Origin: Nageia nagi | Taxonomy: Eukaryota; Pinophyta | Direction: 5' to 3' | Assembly: GCA_050084985.1 (NCBI GenBank) | Contig: JBITNC010000001.1 | Span: 184,264,001-184,328,000, forward strand | DNA length: 64,000 bases | Part shown: piece by piece, positions 11,666 through 21,854 of the stretch | Numbering within the stretch: the stretch's first letter is position 1 | How the letters are laid out: the number at the start of each line of letters is the position of its first letter | Program-made: the position numbers and the translations under genes | The notes under the pieces: generated by a model | What the model was told of the DNA's origin: nothing | Seen by the model: only the letters and a program-made list of their open reading frames with translations | Databases searched by the model: none

Positions 11666-11958
11666 TATACCTAAATATATTTTATAGGTCATGGGCAACC
11701 TGGACTATTCACTTCATATTTTCTAAAAGTAAAAAATGAGGGAAAAAATGAAGAGAAAACACTTTTAATAAAACTTAGTAAACACAACTAGCTAGTGAGC
11801 TGGTTGGCTAAAGGACTAACTGGTTAGCTGGTTACACATAGAACTAACTGGTCTACATGACACCAGTTCTTATATAGAGAGTAGAAATATAAAATAATAA
11901 GCTCAAATATTGGAGAATTTCAATATTTTAATTTACTTTAACATCTTCAAATTCTTCA
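11666..11958 (-). repeat. 3' LTR of the minus-strand copia (outer part missing)
   Basis: It matches 27256-27548, including ATACCTAAATATATT, AAACTTAGTAAACACAAC and ACATCTTCAAATTCTTCATA. The first about 180 bp of the other LTR (27076-27255) has no counterpart here, where gypsy gag sequence directly abuts. On the minus strand the polypurine stretch AACAAGGGGA (11961-11970) immediately precedes this LTR. Confidence 0.75.
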
Positions 11959-11974
11959 TACTCCCCTTGTTGAT

Positions 11975-13545
11975 AAGAGGACCAACAATTAAGTCTCTTA
12001 ACAATAAAAATTTAGATTTTGCCATGGATTTAGTGAATATATTGGTCAATTGATCTTGTTTTGGATAATACCTCAACTTTACTATCCCCTTCTCCACCAA
12101 ATCCTAGATGAAATGAGTTTTCAAATCAAAATATTTGGTTCTAGAATGATGGATAGGGTTTTATTTCAACTTGATAATACCTTGGTTGTCACAAAAAATG
12201 GTAGTTTGATTTTTTTCTCCTCTCCAATATCCTTCAACACCTTCCTCAACCAAAAATCTTGTGTTGAAGCACTTATTACAATTACATACTCAACTTAAGT
12301 ACTTGAAAGAGATACAATGGATTATTTTCTAGAGCTCCATGATACCAAACCTGATCCAAGAGAGAAGTAATTCCCACTTGTGCTTTTTCTATCATCCAAA
12401 TTGCTATCCCAATCATTACTACTGAAACCTATGAGTTTGAACTTGGAATTACATGTATAATGTATTCTAAAATTAATTATTCCCTTCACATATCTAAGGA
12501 TTCTTTTTTATTTCCTTGATATGGATAATCGATGGATCACTCATATATCTTGCAACCAACAAAACACTAAATTGCAAATTTGGCCTTCTATTTATTAAGA
12601 ACATGAGGCTTCCAACAATGCTTCTATACTCTTTCTTGTTCACTTTTGGTTCTTGATCTTCTTTGCAAAGATGTTCTCCATGGGTTGTAGGTGTTGCAAC
12701 ATGTGCATAATTCTCCATTCTAAACTTCTTTAGCATATCATGTGTATATTTGGATTATGATACAAAGATCTCTTCTTTTATTTTATGCACCTCCAAGCCA
12801 AGAATGTAGCTCAACAAACTAAGATCTTTCATTTCAAACTTAGCCATGATTTGAGTTTTGAAATCTTCATTCAGCTTGCTATTGCTTCCCATGAAGATCA
12901 AATCATATATATATAACAAAAAATAAAAATATCAAATCCATTTTTCTTAAAATACAAGGTAGGCAAGCTTACACTTCTTTGAAATCCCATATATTTGAAG
13001 TATGCATCAATTCTTTTATACTAAGCTCTTAGAGTTTGCTTCAGCCCATACAATGCTTAATTGAGTTTGTACATATTGTCTTCTCTTCCTTGAATCTCAA
13101 AGTATTAAGGTTGTGCTACATACACCTCTTCATAGATGTACCTAATGAGAAAGGCACTCTTTACATCCATGTGTTGGACTGTCCAATTTTTGCTTGCAAC
13201 CAAAGAGAGCATTAATTATATTATTTGTTATCTTGCAACCAATGCAAATGTCTCTCAAAATCCACACCATAATACTATGTGAATCCTTTTTCCACTAGCC
13301 TTGCTTTGTACCTTTCAATGCTCTCATCACTCTTGCATTTTGTTTTATACACCCACTTGGAACTAATAACATTTTAACCTTTGGGCAACTCATAAAGTTC
13401 CCAAGTATCATTCCTCTTAATAATATCAATATCCTCTTTCATAGCTTGCATTCAAACACCATTAGAACAAGCTTATTCATAAAAATATGGCTCAACACCA
13501 GTAACATTTAAAATAGAATTTGAAATAGAGGAATAAAGTCCATAT
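11975..13545 (-). pseudogene. pol: copia reverse transcriptase and RNase H (distal half of host pol)
   Basis: Minus-strand reading from 13470 gives a copia RT start (AMKEDIDIIKRNDTWELYEL, KWVYKTK, RYKARLVEKGF). The catalytic YVDD equivalent near 12900 reads YIYD. Then come LKKFRMENYAHVATPTTHGE and YRSIVGSLMFLINRRPNLQF (12736-12494). The RNase H end (HSRTKYFDLKTHFI, YYPKQDQLTNIFTK) lies at about 12120-11990. Many in-frame stops interrupt it. The N-terminal pol domains are on the other side of the inserted element, at 24370-26032. Confidence 0.85.
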
Positions 13546-16078
13546 TATTGAGCAAAGTGATGAGATTATTGTCATTGTTGTCAACACACTCAATTAGGTT
13601 AGGTGGTTACAGTGATAGGTTGTATCATGGATGGATTTTTCAATGTTTATATAGTTCATATGGAGATGCGTATAGTTTTGATTTAGTTTGTTTACACCAA
13701 AAATCCAAATTTGTAAAAATTACAATTCTTGCAAAAGTTGCTCAAAAGTTGTCAACAATGTGAAATGTGTCTTTACACACAAATGTTGACACTTAGTGCT
13801 AATGGACTATTTTATGTTTCTTGAAACATAATTCATAGTCTCAAAGGATTTTTTCGAGCTTAGTTGCAATGTTAGATCATGGTTATCCAGTTGTTGGTAC
13901 TTGTTTGGGTCTTTTGATAGTTTTTTAAAAGCATGATGATTTTGCATTACAAGGTGATCAGACAGGATGATTTAGTGTTGTACATGATGACATGTGTGTT
14001 TCCAACTCATATTAGTATTGAATTTATTTTCATAGAGTTTGGAGTGATAGTTCTCAATCTCGGTATCTTTTCGATTATTTTTACTCTTTTTGGCCTAGTT
14101 GCCAATTTAGCTTCTGAGGCTTCCGAACTGATGTATTTTTAGATAAATTGTTAGGAGTTATGGAATGACATTCTTGCATGTTGTATATATAAGTACATTT
14201 ATTGTGTGGTTTAAAGTTTAGATCTAATGAAGTTTGAAAACAAATTTGGTGATCAGTTAAAAATGGATTTGCAACAAGTTTTCTAGTTTTGAACAGTTTT
14301 ATTGGCTTAAGTCATGGAATTTGTGTTGAAAGTGTTTCTCATTCATCAGTGAATCAATTTTTTAATTTTTTTGTGTTTCACTTATAACAAACCAAGATGA
14401 ACAACTTTTTCTCTTGGAGAATCTTGATTTGAAACCTTGAAGTATGAGAATCTTTAATGTGCACCGAACTAAGCTTGTGTGTTGTTTGACAAAATGTCTT
14501 CAAATCTTCGTTGGAGGCCACTTTGGGAGAGTTGTTGTGTGTAATATATGTGGATTTAAAAATTCAAATTTTGATAAAATTTATTTGATTATGTGAATAA
14601 TATGTGTTCCAAATTTTGTGTTAAATCGTATACCCAATGAGAAGTTGTAGCTTTTCAAAAATGCCTCTAAAGATCTATTTTCATGTTTTTCCAATTTTGG
14701 AATGCAAAGTGTTTGACAAAATGTCTCTGAAATTTGTATGGGAAAAATTAATTATTTTTTTCATAGAAGAGGGCTATGACATTATTGACAAAATGGCTCC
14801 TTTGTTATTTGAAGAAGGCCAACGAAGTGTTTGACAAAATACCACCCATCATTGAAGTACATCTGGTAGTTACAAAAGTTGAGATTGAAAAGGTGTTTTA
14901 AAAAATATATTACAACCATGAGAATAAGGGTGCTATTTAAAAAAAAATAGTGTGTGAGCCTTAATGAGAAATAGAAAAACACATGTACTAATAGTTTTGA
15001 GTGGAGATGATATTTGCAGATTTAAAAGTTTAATTATTATTTATTTGATGTGTTTAATATATGTAGTAAAAAGGTAATAGAAATTAGGCATTCAAGGAAG
15101 ATAGAAGGATGCTATTTGAATACGATGGAGCTTTGTGAAAAATATACTAGTTTCTTTTAGTTGAGTAGAGCATTTTTACATTACCATTTTCATCACTTTT
15201 TCATAGAGATTTATGAAAATGTCTTGTTTGTATTTTGATCACAACTTCTTCATACAATGTCATTTTCAGCTGAAATTTTGAGGAGAGTTAGTGAACAAAT
15301 AGTCAACAAAACCCAAAAATGGTTTAGTAATTTATAAAAGGAGGAAGGATAACTAATTGATTTTTGAGGCTATTTTTTTCATACTTCATTTTTGGTAATC
15401 ATCACAAAGACAATATTGATTCTTTCATGTATAATGAACATCAATGATATAATATCATTTAGAGTGATAGATATTCAATTTTAGTGTGATGAGTCAATGA
15501 TAAATATTCCACTACATTAAAAAATAACTATTTTGAGAGCATTTGTGGATTGGTGTGTAATATAATTGAGTTTGAGTAAATAGAAGGTCAAGAGGCATGG
15601 TTGGGTGAGCAAGGATAAGTGGAGTTCATCAGATTCAATTTGGGGAGTTTGGATTCAAAATATGAGTGGGATTGTGTTGTGATAGTGTGGATTCAAATAC
15701 AGTGTGTGTGGAGGTGTGATATTGAGAGCTAGACCATAGATGATCTTATTGATACCATTTTTATCTTCATATCATCAGTATTATTGAGTCAATGCTTGGC
15801 ATCAGATTTGGTGCTCCTTGCAGTTGGTGCTATAGAATTGTATGGGTTAGTTGGTGTTATTACCATAGCTGGTGCTATGAAATATTATATTAGCCATCCA
15901 TTTATTTTTGACTGGATTTGGGTGGTAGCCCAAGCATTCCATTAGCATAAGTTATTTTTCCACACTGGTTCCACTATACATCCTGTGTTCTTATGCGATT
16001 TCTTTGTGTGATTATTTTTATTATTCAATTTTTAATTACATTGATTCAACCCCCTCTTAGTGTCACCATATAATAACA
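13546..16078 (+). repeat. 5' LTR of the + copia
   Basis: It begins TATTGAGCAAAGTGA (the 3' copy begins TGTTGAGCAAAGTGA) and ends GTGTCACCATATAATAACA. It is colinear with 21855-24369 over its length, with diverged sequence. At 2533 bp it is long for a copia LTR. Short frames inside have no independent meaning. Confidence 0.9.
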
Positions 16079-16080
16079 AG

Positions 16081-16099
16081 TGGCATCAGAGTTGGTTCT
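16081..16099 (+). other. Primer-binding site of the + copia
   Basis: TGGCATCAGAGTTGGTTCT begins 2 bases after the 5' LTR. It resembles TGGTATCAGAGC, the usual plant copia site complementary to the 3' end of initiator methionine tRNA, with one early mismatch. Confidence 0.8.
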
Positions 16100-16112
16100 T
16101 AGTTATGACACT

Positions 16113-18590
16113 ATGGCAAGTGGTGAAGTTTTCTCATTGAACAAGGAACCTCTCTTTGATGGAACCAATAATGCCATTTGGAGAATTTGAATGCAAACAT
16201 ATCTTATTTCTTTAGGTTTTTGTATTTGGGATATGGTTGAAAAAGGATACACTTCTCCTGCTACAAGCCAAATGGATGAAGTAAAAAGAAAGGCTTTGAG
16301 TATGATGCAAAAGAAATAAATGCTTTAATGTGCAATATTGTGGATAATGAGTTGGTGAAAGTCATGGCAAGCAAGTTGGAAAAAGAAATATGGGATAAAT
16401 TGAAGGGTATCCATAAAGGAGATGGTAAAATCAAGGAAGCAAAAATCCAAACACATAAAGCTCAATTTGAAGCACTAAAGATGAATGATGATGAGATAAT
16501 CGAAGCATACATGTTGTGGGTGAATGAAATTATTAATACCATTAGAGGTCTAAGAGAGAAGATTGAAGATCAATTCATTGTGAAAAAGGTATAGCAATCT
16601 CTCCCATATTGTTTTGATTCAAAGATGTTTGCAATAGAAGCTAAAAATTTGAATGCTTTTAGTATGGATGAAATGCATGGGTCACTAACTGCTTATGAAA
16701 TGAGAATTGGAAAATGAAAACCTTCAGAAAAAGAAGCAGCATTTAAAGCCAACTAAAGTACAAAAGCTAAATTAGATTCTAATGATGAGGAACAATCTGA
16801 TGGTGTAGAAGCAAACTTTGTTAGAAAGCTGAAAAGAGAAAAAGGTAAATATAAGGGCAAGTTGCTTTCAAATATTTTAATTATAGTGATGTTGGTCACT
16901 TTGCAATGAAATTTCCATACAAGAAAAATAATAAAAATGATCAAGGATCACACTCTAAGAAAAACTACAAGAAGAAATCCTTTGCAAGGAAAGGAAAGCC
17001 AAATAGGCAAAGCTTCATATCTAGAAATGAAAGCTCCACATATGATGGTTCTAGTGATGATTCAAATGAAGAATGCAATGAAGCATTATTTATGACATTT
17101 GAATAGAAACTAAATGAAGAAAAAGAAAATGAAAAAGAGCAAAAATAAGAAGAGACAAATGAAGAAGATGATTTTGAGGTTGAGGTTGATCTTGAAGAAG
17201 AATTAGTGGTAGCTTTGAACAAATTGGATAAGGAAAGAAAGAAAAATAAGAAAATCTTATAAAGGCTTGATGATGCAAGTGGTGTTATAGAAAGCTTAAA
17301 AGTAGAGGTGGAATAATCCAAGAACATTAATGAGGAGTTGGAGGCACAAATTCTCGTAAAAGTCAAAAATTGCAGTAAGCTCAAAGAGGAAATAGTTAGG
17401 CTATGTATGTAGCTAGAGGAAGTCACCAAGAAGATCAGTTCCTATGAGTACCTAGAAGGATCACACTCTAAGAAAAACTACAAGAAGAAATCCTTTGCAA
17501 GGAAAGGAAATCCAAATAGGCAAAGCTTCATATCTAGAAACAAAAGCTCCACATATGATGGTTCTAGTGATGATTCAAATGAAGAATGTAATGAAGCATT
17601 ATTCATGACATTTGAATAGAAACTAAATGAAGAGAAAGAAAATGGAAAAGAGCAAAAAGAAGAAGAGACAAATGAAGATGATGATTTCGAGGTCGAGGTT
17701 GATCTTGAAGAAGAATTAGTGGTATCTTTGAACAAATTGGATAAGGAAAGAAAGAAAAATAAGAAAATCTTATAAAGGCTTGATGATGCAAGTGGTGTTA
17801 TAGAAAGCTTAAAAGTAGAAGTGGAAGAATCCAAGAAGCTTAATGAGGAGTTGGAGGCACAACTTCTCGTAAAAGTCAAAAATTGCAGTAAGCTCAAAGA
17901 CGAAATAGTTGGGCTATGTATGTAGCTAGAGGAAGTCACCAAGAAGATCAGTTCCTATGAGTACCTAGAAGGAAGATCAACCAAGCTTAGTGATATCATA
18001 AATAGTCATAGAATTTCTCCAGACAATTTTGGTTTGGGATATGAACAAAGATAATCTTCCAATGATACAAAAAAGGAAAATATTGAAATAACTAAGAAGA
18101 AGGTAGATAGCTCATGATTAGAGGATGATGGCTTCACATGGGTACAATCAAGAAGGAGACCTTATGCAAGATCGAGGAGTTCTTAGCAATACACTAGCTT
18201 CATATATCCTTTCAATGGATATTATTTTAAATGCAATACTTATGGACACAAAATTTTAGATTGTAAGTATAATATTGCTCTATGAACTTTTGTTACTAGA
18301 AATGATTTTTATCTGCTAACGGAGTATTAAGTTGAATGCTATAATTATCATGAGTTTGGAATCATTGATAGATTTTATAGAAGCATGTATGGAATGAGTT
18401 ACCTTCCACCTATATAGTTTCCTCCTATGAGATAGAATAGATAATTTTAGAGAATTCCCCCACAACAAGAAGAAAAGGAGAATAAAAAACAAGAACCTAA
18501 AGCAAAAGTAAAATAGGTTTGGAAAGAAAAGGAGAAATTCAAAGGCAATAAGGAGACATTGATTGTTAGAACTACATTCAAAGCTCAAGA
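16113..18590 (+). pseudogene. gag: copia gag with zinc knuckles and coiled coil
   Basis: ATG at 16113 starts MASGEVFSLNKEPLFDGTNN, a typical copia gag N-terminus. A one-base frameshift near 16300 leads into the UBN2-like core (VDNELVKVMASKLEKEIWDKL..., 16328-16594). A first degenerate CCHC knuckle (about 16865-16925, DVGHFAMKF) is followed by a charged, Glu/Lys-rich coiled-coil stretch present twice because of a 513-bp duplication. A second knuckle (FKCNTYGHKILDC, about 18230-18270) and a third degenerate one (ECYNYHEFGIIDRFY, about 18335-18380) follow. Stops are frequent, many at glutamine positions. The long Ser-rich minus-strand frames at 16965-17429 and 17478-17942 are antisense shadows of this region. 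Confidence 0.8.
16946..17971 (+). repeat. 513-bp in-frame tandem duplication inside gag
   Basis: Unit 1 is 16946-17458 and unit 2 is 17459-17971. Both start GGATCACACTCTAAGAAAAA and end CCTATGAGTACCTAGAA. The offset is exactly 513 bp (171 codons). The copies differ at only about 20 positions by eye, and they share in-frame stops (GAATAGAAACT, CTTATAAAGGC, ATGTATGTAGC), so the duplication is younger than those stops. Confidence 0.92.
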
Positions 18591-19945
18591 TATACCATCA
18601 CTATGGATATTAGATAGTGAATGCTCAAGCCATATGATAGGTGACAAAAGGAAATTTCAAAAGTTACAATAATATGAAGGTGGGTCAATTAGATTTGGAA
18701 ATAATGATGGCACAAAGATTACTGGCAAGGGAATAGTCAAAATAAATGATGGAAAAATCATATTTGAAATGGTATTTTTTGTTGTTGGTCTAAAGCACAA
18801 TATGTTGAGTGTCAGTCAAATCTATGATAAAGGCAATGATGTGATCTTCAAGAAGCATGCCTATGAGGTTCGAAGAGAAAATAATGGCAAGATTATGGTG
18901 GTTGGTACAAGAACATGTGGCAACCTATATACCTTATCAGATATTTCAAAGGGATCATGTCTTTTAGGTAAGGAGAGTGATGATTGGCTATGGCATAAAA
19001 GACTAGGACATATCAGTTTCAAAAACTAGGTGAATATTTGCTCAAAAAGGGTGGTAAGAGATATCCCTAGCATTAGCATACCATCAAATGACATTTGTAA
19101 TGCATGTCCAAAAGGAAATCAAACATGGGCAAGGTTCAAGGTGAAGGAATATTACATAAGAAAACCATTAGAGATAATTCACACCGACCTATGCAGATTG
19201 ATGAGGACATAAAGCATCAATGGAGATAAGTATTTTATGTTGTTCATAGATGATTATTCAAGAATGAATTGGGTGCAATTGTTGAAACATAAATTTGAAG
19301 CATTTGAGATGTTTAAAGCCTTTAAGAATCAAGTAGAAAATCAAATAGAAAGGAGAATCAAATACCTTCATTCATATAGAGGAGGTGAGTTCATTTCTAA
19401 TGAGATTTCTAAGTTTTACTTAGAACATGGAATTAAAAGATAATTTCCTGTAGCAAGAACTCCATAGTAAAATGGAGTAGTTGAAAGAAAAAATAGGGTA
19501 GTGCAAGAAATAGCTCAAACTATATTGACAAAAAGTAAAGTTGCTAATAGGTTCTGGAAAGAAGTAATGCATACAATGGTGTATATTCAAAATATATGCT
19601 TATTGAGGCCACATGAAGATAAAATACCATACGAATAGTGGTTTAAAAGAAAAGCCACAATTAGGCATTTCAAGATCTTTGACAACAAATGTTACATTAA
19701 GAGTACAAAGAAGAATTTGGGAAAGTTTGAGGATAGAGCCGATGAAGGTATTTTTCTTGGTTACTCTTTGAAGAGTAAAGCATACAAGTGTTACAACAAG
19801 AGGACAAAAATAATGGTGGATAGTGTTGATGTTCATGTTGATGAACAAAGAGATCTTCCAAAGAGAAATGATGATGAAAATTTTCCTCTCTATGAAGAAT
19901 TAATTGAAAGTAATAAAAAAGATAAGGAAAAATCTAAACCATAAG
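18590..19945 (+). pseudogene. pol: copia protease and integrase
   Basis: LWILDSECSSHMIGD (about 18600) is the protease active-site region with the usual DSG changed to DSE. SVSQIYDKGNDVIF and the GAG-pre-integrase domain WLWHKRLGHISF follow. The zinc-binding ICNACPKGNQ and the integrase core come next: HTDLC (first Asp kept), LHSYRGGEF (second catalytic Asp of the usual SDRGGE replaced by Tyr), NGVVERKNR (Glu kept). A C-terminal part (DEGIFLGYSLKSKAYKCYN) runs to about 19945. Stops occur at 19027-19029, 19210-19212 and 19441-19443, and at several other positions. Confidence 0.87.
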
Positions 19946-20199
19946 TATAACAACCATAAGTAAAGAAACAAGAAGAGTCAAGCTCTCAAAGTGACTCAAA
20001 TGGTTGTTCAAAAAATGAGGAGGAAGAACAAGATGAAAATTTAAAATCTTCATCAAGTAGATTGCATGAGGATCACCCATAGGAGCAAATTATTGGTGAT
20101 TTTTGTGTAGGTAGCCAAACTGAAAAAAGGGATTTACATACTTATTCTCTTTTATCCAACATAGAGCATAAAAATGTTATCAAGGCTAGTTAAGATAAA

Positions 20200-21638
20200 A
20201 TTGGTTCAAAATAATGGAGGAAGAGCTCACACAGATTGAAAAGAATGAAACTTGGGAACTTGTTCCTAGACCAAAGAACAAAAATGTGATTGCACAAAAT
20301 GGTTCTTCCACAACAAATTAAATGAATATGGATAGGTAGTTCAGAACAAAGCTAGATTGGTTTGCAAGGGATATGCTCAAGTTGAAGGAATTGATTTTGA
20401 AGAAACATTTGCACTGATGGCTCAACTTGAGGCAATTTTCATGTTTCTTGCTCTTGTCCTTTACAAAAATTTCAAAGTTTATTAAATAGATGTCAAATTA
20501 GCATTCTTGAAAGATAAACTAGATGAGGAGGTATATATTGAGCAACTTGATGGATTCTAGCTATCAAAAAATCTAGATATGGTATGTAGGTTGAAGAGAG
20601 CACTCTATGGTTTAAAACAAGCACCCCATGCTTGGTACTCAAGATTGGACACCTTTTGAGGCAATAAGGGTTTAAGAAAGGTATGGTTGATAACAATTTG
20701 TATGTTAAGTCAAACAAGGATTTTCATATCATTATTATTATTATGTTGATGAAATTATTATTATGTATGTTTGAAATGTCTATGATAGGTGAGCTTGCAT
20801 ATTTCCTTGGCCTTCAAGTAAATCAGTTGAAAAATGGTATTTTTATTTATCAAATCAAATATGTCAAGGATATGTTAAAGAAATTCACAATGGAGGATTA
20901 CAAGTTGGTTAGTACTCCTATGACCATGGGATGCAAATTGAGAAAAGATAAGTCATCACCCATTGACCAAACAATGTATACATCTATGATCGGGAGCTTG
21001 ATGTACTTGATGGATACTAATACTACAAGTAGTTTTTATGGTGGATCAGTTTCAAGCTAGCCCTAAAGAGACACATGTCATGGTGGTAAAGAGAATTTTT
21101 AGATATCTTAAGGGGATAATGGAGTTTGGTATTTGGTACCCACATGAAAAGTACTTCATACTCATTGCTTATTCAAATGTAGATTGGGAAAGATACATTG
21201 ATGATAGGAAGAGCACTAGTGGTAGTGCATTTTTATCTTAGAGATAGGTTGGTTGCTTGGCACAGTAAGAAAGAAGACTCAGTATCATTGTCTACAACAA
21301 AGTTCGAGTATATAGTTGCCATGAATTGTTGTACACAGGTATTTTAGATGAAATAAACTCTAAAAGATCTTGGTATACAAGTTAGTGAGCCCACTTCCAT
21401 CATGTGTGACAATACTAATGCCATAAATATTTAAAAGAATTCAGTGATGCACTCAAGAACAAAGCATATTGCCTTAAGGTATCATTTTTTAAAAGAAAGA
21501 GTGGTGAAAGGAGAAGTAAAGTTGGTTTTTGTTCCAACAATAGAGCAAGTAATGGATATCTTTACCAAACCTTTACCAAAGGAATTTTTCAAATATCTTC
21601 ATAAGAAATTGGGAGTGATTGCACTTCCCAAGCATTAG
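20200..21638 (+). pseudogene. pol: copia reverse transcriptase and RNase H
   Basis: The RT opens with ELTQIEKNETWELVPRPKN (about 20223). It continues with [10 protein letters not shown]-like text, then [18 protein letters not shown] (about 20590-20640). The catalytic box near 20745 reads YVDE instead of YVDD. After that come ELAYFLGLQVNQLKNGIFI and VSTPMTMGCKLRKD. RNase H follows (KRIFRYLKGIMEFGIWY; HSRTKHIALRYHFLKE; EQVMDIFTKPLPKEFF) to the stop at 21638. Frameshifts and stops are scattered through it. Confidence 0.88.
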
Positions 21639-21844
21639 ACGGTTCTTGAGATCACATTTTCAAGGGGAGAATCTCTACTTTCTCTCATATTTTGCTTCTA
21701 TTTGTGTTATTTTTTATGTGTACTAATATTTTCTTAAGAATGTTGTACATGGACTCAAGGGGAATTCATGATATCCCTTTGTTATTATTTTTAAAGGGGG
21801 AGAAAAGTGTCAAGATGATATTTGTGTGTTGCCAACAATTCCAA

Positions 21845-21854
21845 ATGGGGAGAT
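21845..21854 (+). other. Polypurine tract of the + copia
   Basis: ATGGGGAGAT directly precedes the 3' LTR start TGTTGAGC. It is the expected primer site for plus-strand DNA synthesis. Confidence 0.75.

Noticed and set aside
13548-14142. Short frames inside the 5' LTR of the + copia, some repeated in the 3' LTR, as genes
   Set aside because: They are within the LTR pair, short, poorly conserved between the two LTRs, and have no family resemblance.
16965-17942. Two 154-residue Ser-rich minus-strand frames as paralogous genes
   Set aside because: They are the antisense of the Glu/Lys-rich gag coiled coil on + and look duplicated only because the gag segment is.
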